Assembly: GCF_007993065.1 (NCBI RefSeq)
Contig: NZ_VOPL01000007.1
Coordinates: 1-64,000 of the forward strand
Source: Paracoccus aurantiacus
Lineage (GTDB): Bacteria; Pseudomonadota; Alphaproteobacteria; Rhodobacterales; Rhodobacteraceae
Length of the DNA: 64,000 nucleotides
Direction: 5' to 3'
The translations under genes were made by a program, and so were the position numbers. Positions within the stretch are counted from its first letter, which is position 1. Every line of letters begins with the position of its first letter. Positions 27,376 through 35,828 of this stretch are shown one piece after another. Below the pieces are notes generated by a model. It did no database searches. It was given only the letters and a program-made list of their open reading frames with translations, and was not told the DNA's origin.

Positions 27376-27916
27376 GGGTTTCCAGCACCCTCTGCAGCAC
27401 CCCGGTGCCGATGCTCACTGCTTCCCCGGTGGTCTTTTCCATCTCGGCCGAGAGTTCCGCCGCCATGATCGCGGCGACGCGCGCGGGCCAGGTCACCCAG
27501 GCATCGCGCTCCTGCCGGGCGAGGCGAAAGACCAGTGTTTCAGCCCGTGCCCGGTCGACCAGCACGCCCTTCTTCTTCTGAATGGCGATCTGACGCTCCT
27601 GCGCCTGATAGACCGTCAACGCGGTCCGGGCTTTCAGATAGGAGGAACTGTCACCCGGACCGGAGATCGACGGGGCGGCGAGGTTGGTATCAGGCCGTGA
27701 AGTTCGTTCCGGTATTGCTGCCTGCCGCGCGGCACCACCGTTTGACCGGCTCTGCTGATCGGGATCGGTGGTTGCCGCGCGGCGGGCGTCCGACGCAGCC
27801 GCGTCGATGGAGCCATCGGCGAAAAGCACCAGCCGACCGCTCTTGCGCGCCTTCTGGATCGCCCCACGCGACAGTCCCGCATGGGCCGCATAGGCCCGTT
27901 CGCTCATGCCCTGCAT
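27323..27916 (-). CDS. terminase small subunit (Nu1-like DNA-binding protein)
   Basis: 197 aa. An N-terminal helix-turn-helix (SERAYAAHAGLSRGAIQKARKSGRL) resembles Nu1/elements-of-external-origin proteins that recognise the cos site. A disordered linker follows (residues 60-110), then a coiled helical region that would bind the large subunit (LVFRLARQERDAWVTWPARV). It starts the late operon; cos is therefore expected in or near 27917-28036, but no cos can be recognised. Confidence 0.75.
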   Translation of the reverse strand: MQGMSERAYAAHAGLSRGAIQKARKSGRLVLFADGSIDAAASDARRAATTDPDQQSRSNGGAARQAAIPERTSRPDTNLAAPSISGPGDSSSYLKARTALTVYQAQERQIAIQKKKGVLVDRARAETLVFRLARQERDAWVTWPARVAAIMAAELSAEMEKTTGEAVSIGTGVLQRVLETHVRDQLTALADLKVSLE

Positions 27917-28036
27917 CGGCGCTGCCCTTCGTGATTATAAAGCAATGAAATTGCTCGTGATTTACTTGATGTGGTCGCAGATCAGAGCGAATCTGATGGT
28001 GCGAATGCGATGCAACTCACCTCCGGAAGCCGGATC

Positions 28037-28225
28037 ATGAACCAGCCGAACCTACGCGCCACCGACACGCTGCTGACCGACATCGCCCAGCGCCATTTCC
28101 ACGGGCTGGAAACGCTGGAGACCCGCAACCGCGACGCGCTGGATTTCCACGCTGTCGCGGTTTGGGCGATCCGCAGCGCGCTGGAAGAGGCCTATGCCGC
28201 TGGCCTCGCCGCCGCCACGAAATGA
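28037..28225 (+). CDS. small DUF6900-like phage protein
   Basis: 62 aa from ATG 28037 with a GGAAG upstream. LLTDIAQRHFHGLETLETRNRD and DFHAVAVWAIRSALEEAY resemble DUF6900 proteins of unknown function carried by phages and plasmids. It is divergent from the terminase operon and opens a plus-strand run of small genes. An upstream in-frame ATG at 28010 would add nine residues. Confidence 0.55.
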   Translation: MNQPNLRATDTLLTDIAQRHFHGLETLETRNRDALDFHAVAVWAIRSALEEAYAAGLAAATK

Positions 28226-28467
28226 ACCGGAGCATAGACATGACCCGCAAGCCCGCCCGCACCAATGACGCCGCCCTTGCCGCATTCATTGCGAAGAAAG
28301 CGGAAACCGACGCGATGCTCGCCCGGCTGCAGGCCTTCAGCGAGGATCACTTCGGTGCCGATCCCGAGCGATTGAACTGGGCCGACGTTGGCAGCCTCGA
28401 ATATCAGGCCCATCTTCTGAAGCAGATCAGCGACTTCGTCTTCCGCGAGGGCGAACACGCGGCCTGA
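28222..28467 (+). CDS. small helical phage protein of unknown function
   Basis: 81 aa. The ATG overlaps the previous stop (ATGA), so the two are coupled. The sequence is charged and helical (LAAFIAKKAETDAMLARLQAF, LEYQAHLLKQISDFV) with no recognised domain. A GC-rich stem (GCCCCGC/GCGGGGC, 28493-28511) follows in the 94-bp gap, without a T run. Confidence 0.6.
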   Translation: MNRSIDMTRKPARTNDAALAAFIAKKAETDAMLARLQAFSEDHFGADPERLNWADVGSLEYQAHLLKQISDFVFREGEHAA

Positions 28468-28561
28468 CCGGATGGCCTGTGCCACTTGCTGCGCCCCGCG
28501 CGATGCGGGGCCCGGCTCCGTAGAAGCCGACCGCAGCGCGCGGCGGCGATGCACGGAGCAA

Positions 28562-29113
28562 ATGATGACGAAACTGACCGACACGCGGACCCTGATCCTG
28601 ACCCGGGCCAGCGCCCGGCCGGGCAATCTCGCTTTGCCGCTGCCCGAGGGGCTGCATGGCGCGGCGGCGAAGATGGCCATCGGCCGGATGATCAAGCTCG
28701 GCTGGCTCGAAGAGGTAGAGGCCAACCTCCGGCGCAACGAACCTCTCTGGCGTGAGACCGGCGACGGGCACGGCACCACGCTGATCGCCACCGATGCCGG
28801 GCTGGACGCCATTGGCATCGACCCGGTGGTGATCGGGACCATGGCGGGACTGCGCGATGCCAAGCCCGAGGCCATCGCAGCCGCCCAGCGCCCCGGCACC
28901 AAACAGGCCCAGCTGATCGCCATGCTTCAGGCGCCGGAGGGCGCGACCATTGCAGAGATCGCCGAGGCGACATCGTGGCAGCACCATAGCATCAGGGGTG
29001 CCATTTCCGGGTTGCTGAAGAAGAAGCTGAGGCTGGAGGTGACCTCCGGAAAAGTCGATGGGCGCGGTCGGGTCTATCGACTTGCCGGGCATGTCGAACG
29101 AGCGATCCGATAG
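28562..29113 (+). CDS. DUF3489 domain-containing protein
   Basis: 183 aa from ATG 28562 (MMTKLTDTRTLILTRA). The N-terminal half is a winged-helix-like domain (AAAKMAIGRMIKLGWLEEVE). The C-terminal half, TKQAQLIAMLQAPEGATIAE through WQHHSIRGAISGLLKKK, is DUF3489, a winged helix-turn-helix common in alphaproteobacterial phages and mobile elements. It probably binds DNA as a regulator; the target is unknown. Confidence 0.8.
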   Translation: MMTKLTDTRTLILTRASARPGNLALPLPEGLHGAAAKMAIGRMIKLGWLEEVEANLRRNEPLWRETGDGHGTTLIATDAGLDAIGIDPVVIGTMAGLRDAKPEAIAAAQRPGTKQAQLIAMLQAPEGATIAEIAEATSWQHHSIRGAISGLLKKKLRLEVTSGKVDGRGRVYRLAGHVERAIR

Positions 29114-29197
29114 GATCAGCCCGTTGAATGGCGGCAAAGCGGGACGGAGCGGCCGTTCAGTGCTAAGGCTGTGTTTTCACCTTCATATGGAGCAAGG

Positions 29198-30232
29198 ATG
29201 AAACTCAGACTTTTAATCGATACATCCGTATGGCTGGATCTCACGAAGGATCCACGCCATATGCCTTTGCTCGACGCTCTTTCCGCGCTGATAGAGGCCG
29301 GTCAGGTTGAATTGATCCTGCCGCAGATCATCCCGGAGGAATTTGCCCGAAACCGCGACCGAGTGATGGCATCGAGCCGTGCAAGCCTGTCGGGCCATTT
29401 CAAGCGGGTAAAGGATGCCGTCTCGCAGTTTGGACCCGAGGAGGGACGAGACGAGGTTCTTCGTCGCCTAAACGAGATAGATCACCGCATTTCAATTGGC
29501 GGAGAGGCGGTGAACGAAGTGGTGAGCCTGATTGAGAGACTTTTTGCCACAACTGAATTGATCCTAGCCAGCGACAACATAAAAGCCCGCGCCGCCGACC
29601 GAGCCATTGCTAAGGTTGCGCCTTTCCATAGGCAGATCAATGGCATTGGAGACGCGATTATCATTGAGACGTATATCGACGCTCTTGCGCACCGGAAGGT
29701 TGAGGACGTACTCGCGTTCATCACGCACAACATCCACGATTTCAGCCAGAAGGGTGCTGACACGCGTCTACCACATCCGGACCTCGCTGCTCTCTTTGGT
29801 GACGCACACTCGCGCTATTCGACTAATCTCGGCGCGCTCCTGAACGAGCACGCTAGCGACCTGATCGAAGAAATCACATTCGAGCGTGAGTTCAGACAAG
29901 AGTTCCGGCCACTCTCTGAGCTGATTGAAGCCGAGGATAAGCTGACAACGCAGATTTGGTACGGTCGCAAGTGGGGCATCATCGACGCTGTCGAAAGCGG
30001 CAGGGAGAAGCGGGTCCCGAGGGAAGTTTGGGAGGCTGCTACAATCGAGCAGCGGCGCGGAATGATCGTCGACGAAATATGGGACGGGATGATTGCCGCC
30101 ATGAAATCCGCAGAAGAACGTTACCCAGAAGAACTGGGCCCGTGGACTGATTTCGAATGGGGCATGCTCAGCGGCAAGCTGTCTGCAATTCGCTGGATGC
30201 TCGGAGATGAATGGGACATGCTGGACACCTGA
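29198..30232 (+). CDS. PIN-like nuclease domain protein (DUF4935 type)
   Basis: 344 aa from ATG 29198, with GGAG nine bases upstream. The N-terminus LRLLIDTSVWLDLTKD holds the first PIN aspartate, GIGDAIIIETY the central acidic residues and FITHNIHDFSQ the last. Such PIN-like proteins are RNases or nucleases found singly in variable regions. The C-terminal 170 residues form a separate helical domain with no recognised family. It lies between early phage genes and the methyltransferases, has lower GC and no antitoxin-like partner beside it. A defence or toxin role is plausible but not shown. Confidence 0.7.
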   Translation: MKLRLLIDTSVWLDLTKDPRHMPLLDALSALIEAGQVELILPQIIPEEFARNRDRVMASSRASLSGHFKRVKDAVSQFGPEEGRDEVLRRLNEIDHRISIGGEAVNEVVSLIERLFATTELILASDNIKARAADRAIAKVAPFHRQINGIGDAIIIETYIDALAHRKVEDVLAFITHNIHDFSQKGADTRLPHPDLAALFGDAHSRYSTNLGALLNEHASDLIEEITFEREFRQEFRPLSELIEAEDKLTTQIWYGRKWGIIDAVESGREKRVPREVWEAATIEQRRGMIVDEIWDGMIAAMKSAEERYPEELGPWTDFEWGMLSGKLSAIRWMLGDEWDMLDT

Positions 30233-30315
30233 AAGGCTGGGCCAGAAGCAACCGGGGCAGAAGCGGACGTCCTCTTCGGGCTCGAGGCTGCCTTTGAACT
30301 TTTTATCCTACAAGC

Positions 30316-31497
30316 TCATCCATCTTGCAGCAACTGATACGCCAGAGTTCGGATCGCATGCGCGGCAACCAGGGGGACCACGCCGTTCCCACAGAGGCGG
30401 AGCCTGTCCACCCGCTGGGCCAGCCCATCAGCGCCTCGACGAATAGCGGGTTCAGCGTCCGGCGCTGATCGGAGGTATCGCTGCCAGCCATCGGCGTCGT
30501 GAGGACCTGGCGGCCAAGGAGGCCGTTCACCGGCGTGTTCGCCAAGGTCGTCGCCCCGTCTTTGTGATCGCGCGCCGTAGGCGTCATCCACATCTGGCTG
30601 GCATGGGTCAGATCGGCTGATTTGCGGTTGCCCGCGCTCGGTTTGCTGCCATCCGTCGCCCGCGGCGTTGGCCAGTCCCGGGCCATCCCGTCCAGCCCCT
30701 TCTCGTGTTTCCGCGCACCGCCCCGACTGCGAAAGCTGTCGGTCTGCGGAGTTGGCCACATCGCCGCCGTCGTCGCGAGATTCATCCCGTGCTTGCCCGC
30801 CGCCTGCGATGGCGTCGGTTTCGTCTGCCGGTTCTCCTTGGCGCTGGCCCGGGGCGTCGGCCAGAGGCGCAACAGTTCCGTCCGGTTCCCGCCGCTCGAC
30901 CGGGTGCCGGAGCAGGCGCGCGGGGTCGGCCAGTTCGTGGCCTTCCCGGATGGCGAGGATGAACAGCCGTTCGCGGCGATGGGGCGCGCCGACTTCCGCC
31001 GCCGTAAACAATCCTGCCGCAAGCCGGTAGCCCAGCGCGACCAGTCCGCTGGCGACTTCGGGGAAGCCGAGGCGGAGATGATGGGCGACATTTTCGAGAA
31101 AGACGAAGGGCGGCTCAACCTCGCCGATGATCCGGGCGACATGCGGCCAAAGGTGGCGCGGGTCGTCTGCGCCCCGGCGCTTGCCCGCCACGCTGAACGG
31201 CTGGCACGGATAGCCCGCAGAGACGATATCCACCGCGCCGCGCCAAGGCTTGCCGTCGAAGGTGGCAATGTCGTCCCAGATAACAGCCTGATCCAAGGCC
31301 TTGTCCGCCATCCGTGCCACGAGAGTGGCCGCAGCATAGGTTTCCCGCTCGACATGGCCCACAGCTCGATATCCGGGCAAAGCGAGGGTGAGGCCGAGAT
31401 CGATCCCGCCAGCGCCGGAGCAGAGAGAAAGCCCGAACAGGCAGGTGTCATCGGTCCCGGAAACGCATCCGGGGGCAGGTAAAGCCAGGTCATTCAT
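30316..31497 (-). CDS. DNA (cytosine-5-)-methyltransferase
   Basis: 393 aa. C5-MTase motifs are in order: I FGLSLCSGAGGIDLGL, IV with catalytic Cys in GYPCQPFSVAG, VI FVFLENV, VIII RRERLFI, and the terminal LRLCGNGVVPLVAA. The region between VIII and the end (residues about 190-350) is Asp/Gly-rich and low in complexity rather than a classic target-recognition domain. That stretch also reads as a protein-like sequence in another frame. No restriction partner is adjacent, so it is probably an orphan phage methylase protecting against host restriction. It lies 5 bp from the second methyltransferase gene. Confidence 0.88.
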   Translation of the reverse strand: MNDLALPAPGCVSGTDDTCLFGLSLCSGAGGIDLGLTLALPGYRAVGHVERETYAAATLVARMADKALDQAVIWDDIATFDGKPWRGAVDIVSAGYPCQPFSVAGKRRGADDPRHLWPHVARIIGEVEPPFVFLENVAHHLRLGFPEVASGLVALGYRLAAGLFTAAEVGAPHRRERLFILAIREGHELADPARLLRHPVERREPDGTVAPLADAPGQRQGEPADETDAIAGGGQARDESRDDGGDVANSADRQLSQSGRCAETREGAGRDGPGLANAAGDGWQQTERGQPQISRSDPCQPDVDDAYGARSQRRGDDLGEHAGERPPWPPGPHDADGWQRYLRSAPDAEPAIRRGADGLAQRVDRLRLCGNGVVPLVAAHAIRTLAYQLLQDG

Positions 31498-31501
31498 GGT
31501 C

Positions 31502-32755
31502 TCAGCGTCGGGAGGTTGTCAGATCGGCGAATGTCTTGTCGGTGCCATCAAGGACGGCGGATTTCCCGGTAAGGTTCTGCCAGCGAGCGATGGCCACATC
31601 GACATAGGCCGGGTTCAGCTCGATGCCGTAACAGACCCGGCCGGTGGTCTCGGCGGCGACCAGCGTGGTGCCGGAGCCCATGAAGGGCTCATAGATCGCC
31701 TGCCCGGGACTGGAATTGTTCAGGATCGGGCGGCGCATGCATTCGACCGGCTTCTGAGTGCCGTGGACCGTTTCCGCATCCTGATCCCGGTTCGCGATCT
31801 GCCAGAGGGTCGTCTGTTTCCGATCCCCGGCCCAGTGGCCCTTCCCGGTCCTCCGCACGGCATACCAGCAGGGCTCGTGTTGCCAGTGGTAATCGCCCCG
31901 GCTGAGGACCAGCCGGTCCTTGGCCCAGATGATCTGCGAGCGGATATCGAAGCCCGCCGCGATCAGGCTGTCCGCGACGGTGGTGGCATGCAGCGCGCCG
32001 TGCCAGACATAAGTCACATCGCCCGGAAACAGCGCCCAAGCCTCGCGCCAGTCGGCTCGGTCGTCGTTCAGCACCTTGCCGGTCCGCTTGGTGGCCGAGG
32101 CGCCGGACTGGTTCCGCCATGACGGGTCGTATTCGACGCCATAGGGCGGGTCGGTGACCATCAGCAGAGGGCGGACATCGCCGAGCAGCTTGGCGACCAC
32201 ATCGGCGCTGGTGCTGTCGCCACAGATCAGCCGGTGCGACCCGAGCCGCCACAGATCGCCCGGCACCGAGACCGGATCCGCGGGCGGTTCGGGAACCTCG
32301 TCCTCGCCCGCCGTAGCTCCGTCATCGCTGAGATCCGGATCCTGAAGCAGGGCCTCCAGCTCGTCCTCTGCAAAGCCCAGCAGCGAGAGGTCGAAATCAT
32401 CGGCCAGCAGCCCGGCCACCTCGTCCCGCAGCAGCCCCTCGTCCCAGTCGCCCAACTCCGTCAGCTTGTTGTCCGCGATCCGATAGGCCCGACGCTCCGC
32501 CTCGTCGAGATGGCCCAGCCGGATGACTGGCACCTCATGAAGCCCCAGCTCCGTCGCGGCCAGCACCCGTCCGTGACCGGCGATCAACTCGCCATCGTCC
32601 CCGACCATGCAGGGGACGGTCCAGCCGAAACGCGCCATGCTGGCGGCGATACGCGCCACCTGATCGGACCCGTGCATCTTGGCGTTCCGGGCATAGGGGC
32701 GCAGGCGCTCAATTGGCCAGAACTCGATCTGGCGCGGCGCAAAGGCGAGGTCCAT
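31502..32755 (-). CDS. ParB-domain adenine/N4-cytosine DNA methyltransferase
   Basis: 417 aa from ATG 32755. The N-terminal ParB-like nuclease/NTPase domain (residues 10-110) has DGELIAGHGRVLAATELG. The C-terminal amino-methyltransferase has motif IV VTDPPYGVEYD and motif I YEPFMGSGTTLVAAE, the order of beta-class enzymes. Fusions like this are common in phages and plasmids, where they methylate DNA to evade restriction. A 9-bp repeat array lies just upstream (32782-32955). Confidence 0.9.
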   Translation of the reverse strand: MDLAFAPRQIEFWPIERLRPYARNAKMHGSDQVARIAASMARFGWTVPCMVGDDGELIAGHGRVLAATELGLHEVPVIRLGHLDEAERRAYRIADNKLTELGDWDEGLLRDEVAGLLADDFDLSLLGFAEDELEALLQDPDLSDDGATAGEDEVPEPPADPVSVPGDLWRLGSHRLICGDSTSADVVAKLLGDVRPLLMVTDPPYGVEYDPSWRNQSGASATKRTGKVLNDDRADWREAWALFPGDVTYVWHGALHATTVADSLIAAGFDIRSQIIWAKDRLVLSRGDYHWQHEPCWYAVRRTGKGHWAGDRKQTTLWQIANRDQDAETVHGTQKPVECMRRPILNNSSPGQAIYEPFMGSGTTLVAAETTGRVCYGIELNPAYVDVAIARWQNLTGKSAVLDGTDKTFADLTTSRR

Positions 32756-32781
32756 GGGGCAGGGTCGTCCTGTGGTTTTGG

Positions 32782-32955
32782 GTGGCTTCCAGCGGGTGGC
32801 TTCCTGCTGGCTTCCGGTGGCGGTGGCTTCCGCCAAGTGGATCCTTGGAATCCACCCGGAATCCAGAAGGAATCCACCCTGTGAAGGCGCTTAAGACCTT
32901 GTTTTATCTGTCTAAACAACGCGCTGGTGGCTCAGGTGGATTCCGCCTGGCTTCC
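32782..32955. repeat. array of about nine 9-bp repeats before the ParB-MTase gene
   Basis: Motif (G/C)TGG(C/A)TTCC occurs in plus orientation at 32782, 32796, 32807, 32823, 32936 and 32947, and inverted (GGAATCCA(C)) at 32847, 32858 and 32869. It occupies the leader of the methyltransferase gene. The remainder of the 32756-33137 gap shows nothing else recognisable. Confidence 0.6.
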
Positions 32956-33137
32956 CCGGTGAAATCGCCTGACGCTGGCAAACTTCCGCGCTGCGCCCCC
33001 CCGAATACGAACAGCGCCGGGGAGGAACCGAGGCAGGGGGGAGGGCTGGAGGGGTTTTGCGAAAAGCGCCTGAGAGGGTCTGTTCTCCGGGCGCTCGTCT
33101 TCGATGTTTGATGTATGAGTCAAGAGGGGCAGCTCTG

Positions 33138-33833
33138 TCAACCGGGTTTGTTGCCAAATTGTTCGCGTCTCGGGCGGGGCGCCCACGGTTGCCGTTTCGG
33201 CATCGCGTCAGTCACGTCGATGCTTCGCAGCATGCCGCCCGCAATGAGCCCGTCCCGTACCCAGTCCAGCGCCAGCCACCATTGCGCGTAGTGGCGGCGC
33301 GCGGCGGCAATCTGGTCCGGGTGCGGTGACCAGGTGACCGGGCAGGCGCGGAGTTCGACCGTCCGCCACTTGCCGCGCGACAGGACCCGGGTCGTTCCGA
33401 CCGCAACGGTGATCGAGCGCTCGCCATGCTGGTTGCGCTTCATCTCGACGGGCACGCAGCGCGGCACGGCGCCGGGCATCCAATCCGGTGTCATCCCGGC
33501 GCGGGCCAGTTCGGCGATGCGGATTGCCATGCGGATGCCGCCGAGGGATGTGGGTAATCCCGCGACGCAGGCTGCAACAACCTCGGCATCCTCGTGGGTG
33601 GAACTGCCCGGCTTGTAGCGCCCGCCATCGATCCGGCAGCCCAGCGCGGCGCGCTGCATCAGGACGTATTCGAGGCCGAAGCCCAAACATTCGCTGCGCT
33701 CGGGATCGGGTGGCTCGGGAAGTTCCAGACGGGCCTTCTCGGTGCGAAGGGCCCATTCCAGCACCTGTTGGACGCCCAGCGCGCGTCGGGTGCGGGTGCT
33801 GCAGCGGTTTGAGAAGCGGGAATGGATGCTCAT
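33138..33833 (-). CDS. uncharacterised phage replication-region protein
   Basis: 231 aa from ATG 33833, overlapping the initiator gene stop by 4 bp. No family is recognised. The middle part carries TSLGGIRMAIRIAELARAG and a basic, Trp-rich C-terminal half (HYAQWWLALDWVRDGL). A helical, DNA-binding accessory to replication or a late-gene regulator is possible. Composition matches the prophage. Confidence 0.6.
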   Translation of the reverse strand: MSIHSRFSNRCSTRTRRALGVQQVLEWALRTEKARLELPEPPDPERSECLGFGLEYVLMQRAALGCRIDGGRYKPGSSTHEDAEVVAACVAGLPTSLGGIRMAIRIAELARAGMTPDWMPGAVPRCVPVEMKRNQHGERSITVAVGTTRVLSRGKWRTVELRACPVTWSPHPDQIAAARRHYAQWWLALDWVRDGLIAGGMLRSIDVTDAMPKRQPWAPRPRREQFGNKPG

Positions 33834-34840
33834 GCAACACCCCGTTCTCGCAGCCGCTCGGCCGTGACCAGGCCGCGCTCCAACATGGCATTGCGCACCG
33901 TGTTCGAGATGGCGTTGGAGGGCAGGTAGCCGTCGCCGTTCACCAGCCCGGCGTAAAACTCCGCGATCTCGTCCATGCTGGCGCGCGGCGCGTCGGCTGG
34001 CTTGCCGCCACGCTTGCGGTGCTTGTCGCACTCAGCGGGCTTCGTGGCTCCGGCGTTTCTTGCCGCCCGTTCCATCGCCCTGTCCAGCGCCCGAGGACCG
34101 TCCGGCGGATTGGGGTGCGTGCTGCGGCTGTCCCGGGCCAAGGCGATGATCCGGTCCTCGGTCAGGCCGAGATCGGTAATCCAGCGACGGACATGTTCGC
34201 GGGGTGGCCATCCCTGCCACCAGCCGGGAAGCCCCGCATCGGTGTCCAAACCCAGCGCGTCGAGCAGCTCCCCAAAAAACTCTTCAAATCGATCATCGCG
34301 CGCTTGCGCGCCCTCCTCCTCCTTTACTGGTTCCCTTAATGGTTCTCTTACAGGGTTAGTGTCCGGATTCCGGACACGGAAATCGCCATTTTCCGGACAC
34401 GGCTTCGCCCGAAATCCGGACACGGCTCCGTGTCCAGTTTCCGGACACGGGTTCACGGCATTGGCCGACATCGGGCGTGTTTCACCGTCAGGATCATCAC
34501 CCGAAAACCCGGGAAATTCGCCATGTCCGAAATCCGGAGACGGGTCGGATTCGGGATCTTCGAACCCGTCTTCAAAACCCAGAATGTAGCGGGTCGGCTG
34601 CTGGCGTTTCGTCACCGGATCGACACTGGCCACGCGCCGGATCAGACCAGCCAGTTCCAGCTTGCGGAGATGGTCGTTCAGGGCGGACCGGCTGATCTCG
34701 CAATCGGCGGCCAGTCGCGCCTGCGTCGGGAAGCAGCCGAAATCGGGATTATGTCGGTCGCAGAGATGCCAGAGCACGATCTTGGTCGCCGGCTTCAGCC
34801 CGCGCTGCAGAATGGCCCAGTTGGTCGCGAAATGGCTCAT
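33830..34840 (-). CDS. phage replication initiator-like winged-helix protein
   Basis: 336 aa from ATG 34840 (MSHFATNWAILQRGLKPATK). The N-terminal winged helix (CFPTQARLAADCEISRSALNDHLRKLELAGLIRR) is typical of phage and plasmid replication initiators. The middle (residues 115-170) is low in complexity because its DNA carries iterons. The C-terminal part WITDLGLTEDRIIALARDSR fits the DnaT/loader-interacting half of such proteins. This is the lambda O layout, with the origin inside the gene. It overlaps VRR-NUC upstream and the next gene downstream by 4 bp each. Confidence 0.75.
   Translation of the reverse strand: MSHFATNWAILQRGLKPATKIVLWHLCDRHNPDFGCFPTQARLAADCEISRSALNDHLRKLELAGLIRRVASVDPVTKRQQPTRYILGFEDGFEDPESDPSPDFGHGEFPGFSGDDPDGETRPMSANAVNPCPETGHGAVSGFRAKPCPENGDFRVRNPDTNPVREPLREPVKEEEGAQARDDRFEEFFGELLDALGLDTDAGLPGWWQGWPPREHVRRWITDLGLTEDRIIALARDSRSTHPNPPDGPRALDRAMERAARNAGATKPAECDKHRKRGGKPADAPRASMDEIAEFYAGLVNGDGYLPSNAISNTVRNAMLERGLVTAERLRERGVA
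34359..34450. other. putative prophage replication origin with iterons
   Basis: Four copies of TTCCGGACACGG (one with A for the first T) start at 34368, 34391, 34414 and 34439, spaced 23, 23 and 25 bp, about two helical turns. The first is part of a perfect palindrome 34359-34377 (GTGTCCGGA-T-TCCGGACAC). An inverted half copy is at 34428-34435 and a degenerate one near 34524-34541. Iterons inside the initiator gene are the lambda ori arrangement. Confidence 0.65.
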
Positions 34841-35235
34841 GCGCAGGCCCTCCGTCGCGGGTTTAGCGCTTGGGCGCGCGTCGTGATGCCGTGATCGGCG
34901 AGCGCGCCCAGCGCGTCCTCGACGGAGCGGACCAGCGCCCAGCCGAACCCTTGGGCCTTCACCATGTCCCGGAACGCTCTCTGGGCCGGACTGAGGCGGC
35001 CGGACGGGCTTTTGACCTCCAGAAACAACACCTGCCCGCCAGTCAGGACGACCAGATCGGCAAAGCCCGGAAACACGCCCATGCCGGTCAGGATCGCCTG
35101 GCGCTGGCGTGCGGGTTTGCCGCCAGAGCCCACTTCGTTGGCCGAGTGGTGGATGATGGCATCGCGGGGCAGGACGATCCGCAATGTGTGGACAATGGCG
35201 CGCTGGATATCGGCCTCGGGTGTTCGACGGGTCAT
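34837..35235 (-). CDS. VRR-NUC domain nuclease
   Basis: 132 aa. The PD-(D/E)XK-type VRR-NUC core is complete: GVFPGFADLVVL with the aspartate, VLFLEVKSPSGRLSPAQ with the E-x-K, and RSVEDALGAL at the end. These nucleases act on branched DNA, in phages probably at replication or recombination intermediates. It overlaps its neighbours by 4 bp on both sides. Confidence 0.88.
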   Translation of the reverse strand: MTRRTPEADIQRAIVHTLRIVLPRDAIIHHSANEVGSGGKPARQRQAILTGMGVFPGFADLVVLTGGQVLFLEVKSPSGRLSPAQRAFRDMVKAQGFGWALVRSVEDALGALADHGITTRAQALNPRRRACA

Positions 35236-35501
35236 GCGTCACCGCCTTTCGCCTTACGCTTGGAGACACAGATCAGCAGCCCTGCGAGGGCCCGCGCTTC
35301 CCGGCGTTCCTGATCTTCGGGGCTGTGCGCGGCGATGGCGCGGCAGGCCAGGATGATCAGGCTGTCCGGGTGATGGACGAAATCGGCGACAATGCCCCGG
35401 GCCTCAGAGAGGCGCTGGGCGGGCCAGTCCGGCGGGCAGGCAGTATCGGTCGTAGAGCTATGATCGATAGCGGCATCGGGAATCTGGGACATAGCGTTCA
35501 T
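35232..35501 (-). CDS. small uncharacterised phage protein
   Basis: 89 aa; no recognised domain. The sequence is mainly helical (RLSEARGIVADFVHHPDSLIILACRAI) with a basic end. Four-base overlaps on both sides place it in the early operon AlpA-like, this gene, VRR-NUC, initiator. Confidence 0.6.
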   Translation of the reverse strand: MNAMSQIPDAAIDHSSTTDTACPPDWPAQRLSEARGIVADFVHHPDSLIILACRAIAAHSPEDQERREARALAGLLICVSKRKAKGGDA

Positions 35502-35758
35502 TTCCGCCCCCGCGCCTTGCCGGGTTTCGCGTCGGTGACCCGCGGCATTTCCTGCGACTGCAACCAGTCCTGCACCACGCTCATCCGATAGAAAATCTTG
35601 CGACCGGCGCGGACACAGGCCGGACCCTTCCGCCGCCGCTCCCAGCGCCCCAGCGTATCGACCGTGAGGCCAAGCTCCTGCGCCAGATCGTAGCGGCTGA
35701 TCCAGCCGCGCAGCAGGCGCGGTTCAACCGTCGGTTCCGCACTCATGGGTTGTGTCAT
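35498..35758 (-). CDS. AlpA/excisionase-like helix-turn-helix protein
   Basis: 86 aa from ATG 35758, with GGAGG eight bases upstream. The core ISRYDLAQELGLTVDTLGRWE with RKIFYRMSVVQDWL is the MerR/AlpA-type winged helix of excisionases and phage activators. It opens the minus-strand early operon. Its leader shares a 24-bp sequence with the integrase leader, which suggests joint control, as for int and xis pairs. Excisionase is the favoured role; early activator is the alternative. Confidence 0.7.
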   Translation of the reverse strand: MTQPMSAEPTVEPRLLRGWISRYDLAQELGLTVDTLGRWERRRKGPACVRAGRKIFYRMSVVQDWLQSQEMPRVTDAKPGKARGRK

Positions 35759-35828
35759 GCTCTTGCCTCCATCTTGCATCGCCCGGACCGGGCCGCTGAC
35801 GGGGAGAAGAACAATCACATAAAAAGGC

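Noticed and set aside
28493..28511. Rho-independent terminator
   Set aside because: A good GC stem but no T run follows; it may be just a GC-rich hairpin.
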